This document shows positions 26,001 through 38,600 of a stretch of DNA of 64,000 nucleotides, in pieces (the first letter of the stretch is position 1; the number at the start of each line of letters is the position of its first letter). The DNA is from Rotaria sordida (taxonomy: Eukaryota > Rotifera > Eurotatoria > Philodinida > Philodinidae): positions 45,684-109,683 of the forward strand of contig CAJNOL010000706.1 in the NCBI GenBank assembly GCA_905250125.1. The letters are read 5' to 3'. Made by a program: the position numbers and the translations under genes. The notes beneath the pieces are model-generated. The model made no database searches. It saw only the letters and a list, made by a program, of their open reading frames with translations, and was not told the DNA's origin.

Positions 26001-29000
26001 TCATGTTTTTTTGGCATTTGTTTTTCAACATCAATTTTTAAACGACGTAATATAAATGGACGTAAAACTTTATGTAAACGTTTAATTAATAAATCATTTG
26101 AATTCATTTGTCCTTGTTCAATCATTTCTGTTAATGGATTTGAAAACCATTCACGAAATTCTTGATGTGATGAAAATAAATTTGGCATTAAAAAATGCAT
26201 TAATGACCATAATTCCATTAATGAATTTTGTAATGGTGTACCTGTTAATAATAAACGACGTTGTGAATGAAAATTTAATAATGTTTGCCAACGTTGTGAT
26301 TTAAAATTTTTTATATTTTGTGCTTCATCTAAGATTAAATATTTCCATTTTTTACGACGAAATGCTTTAGCATCTTGTAAAACAAGTTTATATGATGTTA
26401 TACAAATATGAAATGCATTAACTTTTGTCCAACCTTGACGTTTTAATTGACGTTCTTTAACAGAACCATAATAAGTTAAAATTTTAAATGATGGACACCA
26501 TTTTTTAAATTCTAATTCCCAATTAAGCATAACACTTGTTGGAACAACAATTAAATGTGGACCCCAAACACCTGTAAAGAAAATCAAATTTTAATTAAAG
26601 AGAGAAAAAAAAATAATTAACTATAAATACCTTTTTCACATGCTAAATGAGCAAGTAAAGCAATTGTTTGAATTGTTTTACCTAAAAGAATATGATAATG
26701 TACACTTTTTATGAAAATACGATCTATAAAACGAATGTTGAAACGTAGAGATAAAAATTTGAAATCCCTCCCCTACTCACAGGTTATGGTATATGCTAAT
26801 CAAAGACCATCATAGATGTACTATCCATTTCGAAATATAATGTGTGGCACTGATTGTTTTTTTTTTGTAATAACTTTTGATAGGAATATCATAGAAATCT
26901 ATGACTTTCACTATTTCAGAATGTATATCGAAATTTGATTGGTCCGTAATGACAAATCAGATGAGATTTTCACAAAACGATATTCTGAAGTTATTTTTCT
27001 TTCGATCTACGCAAGGCTAACATTCCTTTTTTGTTCCATTCAAGAGTTATAAGACTTTCGATCTCAGTCAATTAAACTGTGATCACCCAAAAAGTCATGT
27101 AGCGAGAAGTAATTCATCATACTGAGTTGTTTGTTTTTTTCAATTCGAAATGATCTGGTATTGTTATCTCAATATTTCTGAATTTCCATAATCAGCTTGA
27201 CGGAGTCGACATTTCTGACATATTGAGATAACGGTGTCAGATTAGTTCGAACCAAAAAAAAAAAAAAACAACTCAGCATGATGAATTACTTCTGTCTGCT
27301 GGTTTCTCCTGAATCTTTAACTTCATTCTTTTTTTGTTTGATATTAGAATAAATATTGGATTTTTAATAAAATTTTTAAAAGTTACTGAATCTTATAAGA
27401 AAATAGTTTATAAGATTAAATTTTATCTAGAAATAACGCATCTATATACTAAAAACAAACTTAAGTGGATATGTGAACAAGTTATGATTTGACTGATATA
27501 TCAACTTTTTTATCATAACTTTATTGTAATACCTTCGATTGTTCAATGAAATTAAACTTTCAAATTTTTGACTTAAAATTTTCAGAAAAAAATTCTTTTC
27601 AATATAGCATCATAATATTTCTTTTTTATGAATATTGTGATAACATTAGGATAAAAAGTTGATGTATCCAACTGAATCGTAACTTATATTTATATTCTAA
27701 TGTTTAAAAACATTTTTTTTTTGAATAATTCTTATGAAAGTTTTGTCTTCGATTTTTATTTACCTAAACCCATTTCATCAGCTAATATACAATTAAGTTT
27801 ATTTTCATATAATGTAACAAGCCAATCTAAACCAACATGTTGATATTCTCTTAATGAATGTTTAATTAAAAATGGCACCGGTGTTTTAACTTCTGTTGTA
27901 TTAAGTGTAAAACCTGTTGGTTGAAGTGCTTGTGCTGTTGTTGCTAAATCATTCATTTCTTTATTTTTTATTAAATCATTTGCTAATTCTTCTTCTTCAT
28001 CATCATTTTCTTCTTCTTCTTCGTCTTCTACTTCTTCTTCTTCTTCTTCTTCTTCAGATAAATTATTTTTTTCATTATCATTTTGTTTTATTTCAATAGG
28101 TATATTATTTTCTTTTTCACTTGATGAATTTGATAAATCAATACCATAATAACGTTTTAATAATGCATCAATAGATTCTTCTTTATCAGCTTCTAATTCT
28201 TTTATTTCATTAATAGCATAATCATCTTGTTCCTCTTGTTCTTCACGTTCAATTGTTTCTTCATTATCATCACCATTCATATCTTCTGTTATATTAAAAT
28301 CTTCATCATCATTATCATTATTATTTGTTTCTGTTTTTAATGATTTAATAAGCCAATCTGAATATTTTTCTGTTTGATCAACAATAAAATTTAAATGTAA
28401 ATCTAATTGATGTTTACGTAATTCTTGTATTCGTGTTTGTTCTTTATATTCAGCTATTTTATGCATATTTTTCCAAAAACTCATTACTTCTTTACATACA
28501 AATAAAGCTTGTTTACGTAAACGTTTTATTTCATCACGTTGTTGTTGATTTTCAGCTTGATTTTTTTCACGAAAATATTTTAATATAGCTAATGAAAGTT
28601 TTTTAGCCATCATTTGTTTCCAACGTTTTTCATGTGCAAAATCTTCAGCTAACCAACGCATTTCATCAAGTAAATAATCCCAATGTGTTTTACGTTTTTT
28701 TGGTTCAATATATTTAACTAAACGTTGATTTGACCATTTACCATTTGTTTTTAATTCATCAATACGTTTTAATACATTACTTTCATGTTTAACACGATCA
28801 ACAGATAATTTATTTGGTAATTGTTTTAATGTTAATGATGTATTTATATCTTGTAAATTTTTTTCAACTTTTTCAATAAGATCTTGTTCAGCTTTTATAA
28901 AACGTTGTTCATCAATTGATAAATCAGTACGATCACGCATTTGTAAATCAATATATTCACGTACTAAAATACGATGTGATTGAACAATATCATTTAAACA

Positions 29001-29168
29001 TGAAAACATTGTTTGAAGATTTGTTGGTGATGATGAACGAATACGCTTTAACGGCGATTGTTCAATTAATGTATCATTTGAAGATATTATTGATGAACGA
29101 CGTCGTTTACATGTATTAGATGTTATATCATCATCGATTGTTGCGGTGTTATTCACCGCTGAAGCCAT
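20402..29168 (-). CDS. SRCAP/Domino/SWR1-type SNF2 chromatin-remodelling ATPase
   Basis: Eight exons: 27764-29168, 26631-26681, 25534-26571, 25386-25465, 23980-24281, 23348-23923, 22779-23256 and 20402-21553. The total is 5082 nt, 1693 residues, in one frame. Order: an N-terminal HSA domain near 155-205 ([18 protein letters not shown]); an acidic Glu run (about 365-400); SNF2 lobe 1 with Walker A DEMGLGKT split by intron 1, and motif II DEAQ at about 567-570 followed by [11 protein letters not shown], as in SRCAP/SWR1 rather than DEAH of Swi2; TGTPLQNSL; a long insertion typical of the INO80/SWR1 class, where RuvBL proteins dock; lobe 2 from about 1010 with [17 protein letters not shown] and QDRCHRIGQ. 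After residue 1311 follow a coiled stretch, proline runs and two poly-Gln tracts. The protein should exchange H2A.Z into nucleosomes. It is about half the length of human SRCAP. Confidence 0.92.
21835..22480. repeat. Fold-back element, 646 bp, in last intron of the SNF2 gene
   Basis: The terminal arms CAGCTATTGACCAATCAG (21835) and CTTGATTGGTTAATAGCTG (22462-22480) are inverted. So are many inner blocks, such as TTTGTTTTCAGTTTTGAA (22104) with TTCAAAACTGAAAACAAAC (22197), and CATGAATCAGGACA with TGTCCTAATCCCTG. The centre lies near 22158. Non-coding. Confidence 0.85.
24655..25062. repeat. Fold-back element in intron 4 of the SNF2 gene
   Basis: 24663-24720 (GAAAGAATCCAAATAGAG...) reads as the reverse complement of 24998-25053 (...CTCTATTTGAATTCTTTCC). 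The stretch AAAATTGTTT/AAACAATTTT and CTAGTCTT-type inner blocks continue the symmetry towards about 24858. It sits in the intron 24282-25385, which is over 1 kb while most other introns of this gene are below 100 bp. Confidence 0.75.
26890..27310. repeat. Fold-back element in intron 1 of the SNF2 gene, related to 21835-22480
   Basis: The arms GTAATTCATCATACTGAGTT (27109) and AACTCAGCATGATGAATTAC (27272) are inverted around a centre near 27200, with ATTGAGATAAC/GTTATCTCAAT inside. The left flank shares AAACGATATTCTGAAGT and TTTCGATCTAC blocks with the reverse complement of the element at 21835-22480, so both appear to be one family. The right arm is shorter than the left. Confidence 0.7.
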
Positions 29169-32100
29169 CTAAAAAAAGAAACAATATATATATATATATA
29201 TATATTAATTTAGAAATTTAAACACATGTACTCTATATATGCGCTTCTATTTTACCATTACAGAATGACATCGAGAACCTCTATACAATGTATGCAATAG
29301 GATTGGTTTATTTGAAATGAAGAAAAAATAAATAAAGCGATAACTAGTGACATCTATGCTAAGATTGACTATTCAAGTATAATCGAGACGCTTTTAATTG
29401 ATTGAGATTGCCTAAATATAAAATAGTTTGATCTAGTTACATCAAAGAATGAAGACTAATTAATGGGGGGTGTTTCGAGTAGGGCACTGTGGACACCGGG
29501 ACGAACGCGTTAGGTGGAAAATTAAAAGTATACTTTTCAATGATTTAAATAGGATAGTATATACTCTGACATATGGATTATCTAATGACATAAAAGTCTT
29601 TGTTCCTCCTGTTAACATTAGGCGGAAAATGTCGTTAGTAAGAATTAAGAGCCATTTTTACTATGAACAAAAAAACTATGGATTCTTAAAAAAAAAAAAG
29701 AAGCTTTTTCTTTTATTTACATGGAATTCGAAAAAAAGTCATTCTTCTTTAATAGCGAATGCTTTTACGGAAATATGTGTTTGCATCGAAAACTACATCG
29801 AATGATGTATGGTGTATTAATCTTTTTATTAAGAAAAAAAGTTTTTGCATTTGACTTTTTCAGATTATATTGACGTTTGAGAGGTGAAAAAACAATATTG
29901 AGCAGAAAATAATGTCTTTCTAAGTTAAACAATAACATGTCCACCTGGTCGATGAAAACAATGCTCAGTGCGATCGGTTGAGGGGTTAACCCTTAATCTT
30001 GAAAAATTTTCATTTTTTTCCAGCGGAGTTGCATCATTTTGTTGTTTCTTTTATTCATCAATCTCCCAAAATAACAATACTCAACTTCCTCAAAATTCGA
30101 TCAGCTTCAGTAAAAATTTTTTAATCCGTCTCTCGAGTGTTCGATTCCGGAATCCTGGTAGTCTAGAGACACTCCTGGTAATTAATACATTTTTCTGCTT
30201 CAGCAACATACCCTAGATAATGTGGTAAGTTCAGGATACCCTGCTACCAGTATGTTACAGTAACCTTTGGATGCTTTAGTACCCCAGTGTACTTTATGAT
30301 TTTTTAGCATTTGTCTACAAAATGCTTCTAAATGTGCAATCTACTAACTTGCAAACAAAAATTTTTTCCTACAATGCGAGACATATCCACTGTCTAGAAA
30401 ATGGAAATTCAAGAGAGCCAAGTGAAATTCAGTGTTTGCAGTATCCACATCGTTATTGTATGCACTTGAAAGTTTTGAAATCTAGAGAATTCAGGACGAC
30501 AAAGTGAAATACACTTTTTAGAGCTCCTGAATTCGAATGGTATGAGTCAATCTTTGTAACTCTTCTAGTGAGATCGTGTGTCAGTCGTTTGAATCATCCT
30601 CTTCGTAAAATGCTTAGAGTTCCTAAGATTATAGTTGAGACTTGTTCATGTTGTTGTCAAATTGTTTAATCGTAGTCATGTTGAACGCATAATCGGTTTT
30701 TAATTCAACAATGGATTCATACACACGTTTGGATTTGAGGTAGCAATATTTGAAGCCGATGGTGTCAGCCCTCCCCTCCAATCCATAGTTTGTTCTAGAA
30801 CCATTGAATTTGTAATAATTTCATAATTCTTTTGGAAATAAACATTCACTATCAATCCAAGTTTCTGTGTAACATTCGAAAGAATCTTGCAAACGTGTTA
30901 TATAATTTAACTATTTATATCAGAAACAGACATCAATGTTAGTTAAAGTTCCATTTGTTTGAACTAAAAGATGTACTAGTGTGGGTATGGACGTGATTGG
31001 CTGTTAGTTTCGAGTATGAATGTATCTAAAAAACGATCCATCCTACACACACCTAGATCTTCTTGTGAGGAAAAGTATTGACCTCGCAGGACACGATACA
31101 AAGCCTTGATCTCTAAAAAATAAGGTATCCTATTGAACCTTGTATGGTTCTAGATTTCAATACTAGTTTTTGAAGTTTTCGAAATTCTCTCCAAAATAAT
31201 CTCGAACTGAAAAAGTTTAGTATGACGCCTTGTTTTTTAGAGAATAGATTGAGCGTAGAAAGTCCGTCATCCATACATTTATGAACTTGATTATACATTG
31301 CTAAAATTTGTTGAGAAACCAGTTGAAAGGTTATGAGTCACATGATCGATAGCATTTTGTTTTGTTTGCGTGCAAAATTGAAGTGCTCAGTTTTTTTTCT
31401 GAACTACGTTTAGCATGACAAGCGAAATGTTTCTTCTTCTCGGACTATTTTATAAATATGACATAATTAATGAAATACTTGAGTTTTGTTCATTGCAGTG
31501 CAATCTCGAAAGAACTTGTCAGAAATAATTAGACTCGTAAGCAAAGTTTTATTAAAGAAATGATCCAGGTTCCAAAGGAAGAGGGACCATCGTGAAGAAA
31601 AATGATTCTTTTGTTTGTGCGAAAATCTTTTCTCCATTCTTCTACACTAAATTTTTTTTTTGCTAATAGAGGAAGAAGCCCACCTCCCTCGGCCTCTTCT
31701 CTACGTTCTGGGAATAATACATTGCAGTTTTATGAACTTCTGTTTTTGTAGGTATTTCGATCGCTAAGATGGGAACTTATTAAGCAAAATTCCAGGTAGT
31801 GCAAGAACTACTTTTTACTTCTTCGTCTAATTTCCAAGTACTCCCTCGAGTACCTGTAAAGTATTGAATGCCGTGATATTTGAAGAGAAATTGTGTGTGA
31901 TATAGACTTTGCGTGTGCAAACATTTGGGCATGTATTTAGTAAAATTCAAGCAAATAACCAGATACTTGTAACAAGAACATCAATATGGGTAGCAATGTT
32001 GACAAAATTCTTTAAGCGTTTGCAATCATCTACAAGAATGGTTCACTAAGCCATTGATCAACAGGTCTTATCGACATGAATTAGCATTGATCAAGAAATT

Positions 32101-33944
32101 ACATATATTGAACTCTAAAATTATTTCACATTTGTTCACAATGTATCGCTAATGTTGAAATATTCGTTTGAGAACAATGATGATGAAATTCGATGTCAGA
32201 TCAGTTGTTGAGATCCTTACAACTTTTCTTTCGTTCCCAATTTAGATGAACACGAATGGTTCCTCTTTGTGCTAAGTAATATTGTTCATTAACTCGATTC
32301 ATTACCCGAAGAGAAATGCAATTCAATAACTCTCAAAGATTTGACTAAATATGAATGAATGATAAGGACTCGATGTAGCACATCTGTTGAATAGATAAGA
32401 AAGGATGTATACATTAATCAATATCAGACCTTCCTTTGATGTCTTACATGACTAGATGAAAATACTGAAAGCAAAAAAGAGTTCTTGTAAGACGATGTGC
32501 TCATCGATGAGTGACCTCTATCATTATGTTTATCATCAATCACGGCTACTTACACAATATTCGTCAAATGTTTTCATTGCATCAAAGAACAGAAATAATT
32601 CAAAGTCGATAGAAGCACGAAAAATCTCAAAAACTCTTCAAAGACAACAGATAAACGGCGATATCATTTTGTGATTGGTTCAAAAACACATACAGATATT
32701 CGATTTGATAATGAAATTGATCTACGATCATCCAGCAATGTTAATGAAAAAAAAAAATACGTTCTTTTCTTTTCCATAGAGACCTTGTAATTAAGACTGA
32801 AGCAAAATAAGGAACATTCGCCCCTAATTTTTGTTTGATCTTCCTTCAGTTGAAAGAAAGAGAATTTAAAATCATTAGAATAAGTCGAACATAGGTGCAG
32901 AGCAACCGAATTATTTCTATCGAAATAACAGATAGTTATAATTCTGATTTTATATTCTACAATTCATTTTGCTTAATGTTCATATCGAATTTATGTTTGA
33001 TATTTTTCTTTTACAGAATATTTTTCAATTACCCGGACGAAGTACAGGTGAATTACTCATTCGATTCATCCTATCTCGATGAAGATAGTAACAATCTGAG
33101 CATGCGATGGAAACTTCTTCATCTCAAAAGCATGAATCCCAATTAATTTCATTAATACAAAATATAGAATACCATATGGAATTGAATTATTTATGAACGT
33201 ACTTTTTACCTTTTCTGTCGTAGCAAGTCGATCAAGTAGTGCATGCTTCGCAAAGCGATGAATGATGACAGCACACAAGTAATGATCTGAGAACAAAGTT
33301 ATTTTACTTCTATAACAGGAAAAGAGTTCAAATATGAACATCAATGTTTTGGCTATTCATTCAAGTTGATCTGAAGATTCGTTTAGTCCTATTTCAGATC
33401 ATATCTTCTATGCTAATACCATTTAAACTGATATTTAGAGATCTCGTATGTATCGATAGAAAATTTCATCAAAATTCATCACATCAAATCTGTAAGAAAA
33501 ACGGGATTTAGTAGGTTTTTTTTCTCGTTCTCTTTCTTTGATTATTAGCTGTTTTTGTAACGCAATTTTCTTTTTTGACTAGAGAAAGAAAGAACGAGAG
33601 AAAGAATTCAGAACTTTGCAGACATTTTTTTCATTAGTCTGTCGACAACAGAGTTCGTTATCAGGAAAAATTATGTAAAACATAGGATTCTTATTTTAAC
33701 CTCTCGTGTAATTATGACAGATGTTTATGATGAGAAACGTTCTCGGCTTATTCTCCGACGATAGGAAGAAAAAATCTAAAGAGGAAAAAAAGAAAGTAAA
33801 AAAGAACGACCTAATATTCGCACGACACACTTGCGTCTGTACCCTTTCATCTCATGCAAACAGACATGACTTACAAGAAAATATAGATTAACATAAAAAG
33901 ATTTTTGAATTACATTGATCTTGTTTAGATTCGATCTGTCAACA
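29169..33944. other. 4.8-kb intergenic region
   Basis: An (AT)n run at about 29184-29205 lies directly upstream of the SNF2 start. A hairpin-forming inverted repeat lies at 33525-33601. The rest has mixed composition and many short frames, but no protein-like sequence or RNA gene that I can support. Confidence 0.55.
33525..33601. repeat. Hairpin-forming inverted repeat
   Basis: TCTCGTTCTCTTTCTTTG near 33525 is mirrored by AAAGAAAGAACGAGAG near 33585, separated by a loop of about 45 bases. It lies about 350 bp upstream of the nuclear-receptor start codon. Function unknown. Confidence 0.5.
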
Positions 33945-35390
33945 ATGATGTACAATGAACTTGATGAAGCCACTTCAAAAACGAAGTTATCTCGCGTGTG
34001 TCAAGTTTGTAACTCGAATAAAGCTTCCACTAACTATGACGCCATCTGCTGTTTCCCTTGTAAAATGTTCTTTCGTCGTAATGCTGATTTAGACATGGTA
34101 AAAGTCATGATTTGTTTTGTTTTTGTATCATATAGAATATCTCTATTCTTGATCAATAGAGTATTTATCAATGTAAATTTGATGGACAATGCGATGTAAA
34201 TGCACACAGTCGACGAAGCTGCCGATCTTGTCGAATGAAAAAGTGTTTAGCCATTGGAATGAATAAGGAATTCTTTCGATCACCACATAGCTCGAAACAT
34301 GTACGTCGGCAGCACGTCAATGACGTCATACAATTGCGAAATAAGGTCTATGCGCAAAAAAAAATGAATCTCTTGCTTACTTGAATAATCCTTTTTTTTC
34401 TATGTAGATTCTCAGTCGAGCAACTATTCGACCATTGAATCTTCTTTCCAATGATCGATCATTATTGAACCTCGAACAATGGTCGCTCTTGTCCAATGTT
34501 CTTCATTGTTACGATGCTCATTGTCCGATTTCAGAGATTCAACGAAGTATGGCTGTCTACTCAATGTGTCCACCCAAACATCGTCTGAAAGTGGCTGCTA
34601 ATAATCTGATGGTCACCATAAATTTGTTCTTCTCATCGGTCTGGTCATTTGTAGAAGCAGTACCTCATTTCGCTGAGTTACCAGGGACTGATCGTCGAAA
34701 TCTCATTCAGCGAAATGTTCATCAGATGGGAGCACTGAATGGTGCGCACGTATGTCAAGAAGGCAAATTTCACGATGATCCCACGAATCAAGGCGTGGCC
34801 ATTGCAGAATATGGTGCATCATTGATAAATTACATGATGAAAGCCATTGAATTGGGCAGTTCCGATCGAACCGTATCGAAATTATTTCTACTCGTCATGA
34901 GCTTTTCAACTTGTTCCGACATGGTTCAACCACTTATTGATGACAATGGGCAATGGACAGGTATTCTTTGTTCTAGAGAATAGAATTCAATTTCTCATCA
35001 ATGGAACATAAAGGCTGAGAATGAAAACTCAAGAATTTTCAATGTTGAGCTGCAGTACTGTACTGCAACCTTTCATAATTGAATCAGAAAAATAACAAGA
35101 TCAAGTTTAATGTATTAATGACTTTGAATCAATCTATCCTCTCTTTAGATTATAGTCTTCTCTCCGATCCCATTCAAATATTCAACATTCAAAATCTGTT
35201 TGTTGACATTATCTTCAAATACATGATATATCAATCTGGTTACACTCATGCATCTCTTCACTTTGCTCATCTGATTGTAAATGCTCTAAAACAAGGAGAA
35301 TTTATACAAAAAGCGCAAATGAATCAAAATCATGATGTTATGGTACAAACGATCATTCATGGATTCGAACAATCTTTAATCATTCGTTAA
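33945..35390 (+). CDS. Nuclear hormone receptor (C4 zinc-finger, divergent)
   Basis: Four exons, 33945-34097, 34160-34345, 34408-34960 and 35149-35390, give 1134 nt and 377 residues; an in-frame ATG at 33915 is an alternative start. The DNA-binding domain is complete. Finger 1 is C-x2-C-x13-C-x2-C (CQVC...ICCFPCKMFFRRN). Finger 2 is C-x5-C-x9-C-x2-C (CKFDGQC...SCRSCRMKKC). The P-box CFPCKMFF departs from the canonical CEGCKGFF, so its response element may be unusual. The remaining 250 residues are mostly helical and presumably form a ligand-binding domain, but I see no clear signature there. There is almost no A/B domain. The exons are less A/T-biased than those of other genes in the window. 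It should be a ligand-dependent or orphan nuclear transcription factor of an expanded invertebrate group. Confidence 0.85.
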
Positions 35391-38300
35391 TAATCTATCG
35401 ATGCTTTGTCTTTAGTTATATTGTAATGCATTGTTAATATTCGTTGTAAAAAGTAGTTTTGTCCGAAAAAAACCTAGTTATCATATATGAGGATGGTAGT
35501 GTGAGTGTGCAATACCAGTTCGTGTGACGGGATGAACCACATTTACATTCCATAATTGATTAATGTCAACTATTTTTCTTTATACGATTTTCTGTATACA
35601 TGACTTTAATAAAAACGTGAAATATAATTGTTCAACAGAGATATTATTAATATTCTAATAGTTTAATAAATAAAAGATAAATGTTAATTAAACCGTGATC
35701 AAATTGTATTCGTCGAAGTGTACGTGAGTATCTTCTGCATCGTCATTCACAACTTCCATCCATCCTAGACGAATGATGACCGCATACTCTCACATTATTG
35801 AATAGATAAAAGATGAAGTGACGTCGTACTATGATTATTGACACAACTACTATAGAAACTACATTACTTACGAGGGAACTATTTCAACTGATTTGACTTC
35901 ATCTGCTATTTACAATGTCAATATTGTATTCTTGTATTGCTTTGATATATTAAAGATACCATTCGATACTAGATTCTTCATTATTACAAAATTGTAATTT
36001 CATAATTTAATCTAGATAAACATTTTAAAATTAAATCGTTTAAACAGTCTGATAAAATTCTTTATTTGATATATTTTTAGTTTGAAGTTATTTTCAAAAT
36101 ATATGAACATTTATTTCAAAAAAAAAAAAAACAAACGTCAATTTTCTATCATGATATTAATGATATTTTAAGTCATAAGTACGAACACTTCTAAGATTTT
36201 TTTAATTTTACTTGAGCCTATATATAGCCAAAGGATGTAGTCGAAAGCTTGGAATTAATTGAAGTACTTCCTTCGTTAGTAAGATTTCTCATTGGATGGA
36301 ATGAAACAAAACAAGTTTCATCATGAGATCATTTTTTTCACCTGTTTCATTCAAAGTTTTAATTGTGTGAAACTCAAAATAATATTCAACTTTAGTTTTA
36401 AACTAATAAAAGCACCTACAAGGTTTATGAGTAAAAATTATTGATGACACTTTCATAAATAAATTTTATCATTTTATGAATCTTCTTTTTGTTAAAAATC
36501 CATGATTATCTTGTCATTAAATCATAAAAATGGTATCCTCTTATTGCATCTTTCAATAGACAGAGAATAGATTATTATCATTCAAGTAAATCTTTTATTT
36601 AATTTCAAAAATCAATTAATTTTTGATAATTACTATGTTAAAGAACATTTACATTTTGAAATATACTAATTAACTTTTTTCTTTTACCTAGAATCTTATT
36701 CTTTCACGTGCAATTTTATGCATAATGACATATTTTTTTACAATGCATTTATTTTATTTTAATTTCAAGCTCTAAAGAAACTAATATCAAGAAGAAGAAT
36801 TTGATCAAAAATAACTTATATTCAATTATTTAAAATGTATTAGTTAGCAGAATATTACTTTGCAATCAACGATCGAAAGTTTTGTATACAGCTAATTTTT
36901 TTTCCTCGTTTATTTGTGTATCATTTAATAGAAACTTATGAAAATATTTTATTCTGATTCAACAGGAAAAACTGATTATAAAAATGTTATTTATTTACAA
37001 TTAGAGTTGATAAGGTTTAAAAAATATTCTATCCAATATAAATAACTTCAACATGCCTGATAGCACGTATTAGTGAGTGTTCCTGTTGATCTCTGTAGAT
37101 TTTTTTTTAAACAAAAGATAGAATTAAATGCTTTATCTCATTAGAATCTTTACATTGTGAGCTACACAAATGCTTATTTAGTTCTTTTTTATATTCTATT
37201 TTATTGTGGAGAACATTCTTTTTTTTTCCATTTAGTAGCAAACTCAGAGAAAAAGAACAAAAAAAAAAACGCTAGTAATCAGCGACTGTTATTATCATGG
37301 CTCAGTTGAAAAACAAAACTAATAGCATATTCAGAATCAATGTCGCAAATTACATCAACTCATAAATATGAAAAGCTAAATAATTACTTTTTTAAGCTTA
37401 TAATTTAGAATTTCTAATGAGATTAGATATTTTCTTCTTTTCTGTTGTTAAAAAAAACTAGAGAAACTTTCAAGAGTACTCAAAAATATACTCTATGGCA
37501 TATGTTGAAGTTATCAATATAGGATATTTTTAAACTTTATGAACCCTAAATCTAAACAAATAACATTTTTCTACTCAGTTTTTGATGTTGAATTAGAATA
37601 AAAATCTTTTCATAAAGTTTAATAACTAACATATTTGAAATTAGACAATTCCTATAAGAAAAACAATGGGAAAATTCATAAGTGTCAATAATACATATTC
37701 AAATAAAAACTATATTTGTGTGACTACCTTATCAAACTCTATGAAATTCTATATAAACAAACAAGAAAAAAGTTCACTCGAATTTTGCATATGATTGAAA
37801 ATTGTAACAAAGATTCAGAAATAAATTTTGAATATATAATCTAGAGCAGCAACAGTTGAAATCGATGCACTGTCAAAGTCTATCATAAAAAGTAGACCAA
37901 CAACTGTTTAAATAATTCTTTTTCAATGAGTTGAAGTGTCTTTCCATCAGATGTCATTCTAGTCAAATTATAAACATGAACTTGATTTCTAAATTCTATT
38001 GTCGAAAGAACCTATAATGCATTCAAAACTCACTCAGTGAACAACAATGTTTGTCCAGCTGTTGTCAATATGAGTTCAGTTCAACGTACTTTGAACTACT
38101 ATGTATGTCAAACATAATAAACATTACCATTGTGTAATTATTAAAAGGTTATTAGTCCCAACTGGCAATAATCTCCTATATTCTCATATGACATATCCAA
38201 ACCGTTTACTTTGTTTTCTAAATTTAAATTTTTACAAATGAACTTGTTGTTCCTTTTTTTTGTATGTTATTTCATTTCAATGACAATAGTACAACGTAAA

Positions 38301-38500
38301 TTATTTATTCATTAATATTATAATACGTTTTAGAGCAGAATTTCTGATCTTCAAATTCTTAATAGGTATAATAAAAATAAAGAGATACTGTAGAATATTG
38401 TAATTCTTCATTTAGAAACTTGTTTAGCAAAAGAGAAATAATTATATAATTTGAAACAAAGATATCGTTTGCTTTTTTTTGACATATTTTATCTATAGAT
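35391..38500. other. 3.1-kb intergenic region ending in an assembly gap
   Basis: A+T-rich with no gene or clear repeat that I can support. Any promoter or first exon of the AS3MT gene would lie here or in the gap. Confidence 0.55.
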
Positions 38501-38600
38501 NNNNNNNNNNNNNNNNNNNNNNNNNNNNNNNNNNNNNNNNNNNNNNNNNNNNNNNNNNNNNNNNNNNNNNNNNNNNNNNNNNNNNNNNNNNNNNNNNNNN
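38501..38600. other. Assembly gap (100 N)
   Basis: Exactly 100 unknown bases, the usual placeholder for a gap of unknown size. It abuts the first codon of the AS3MT gene, so upstream coding sequence may be missing. Confidence 0.99.

Noticed and set aside
27917..28099. Leu-rich plus-strand frame resembling membrane segments
   Set aside because: Antisense of the poly-Glu stretch in SNF2 exon 1.
29960..30160. Possible tRNA: A-box-like GCTCAGTGCGATCGGTTGA and B-box-like GTTCGATTCC
   Set aside because: The boxes are about 175 bp apart and no acceptor, anticodon or T-stem pairing can be drawn. At most a scrambled tRNA-derived relic.
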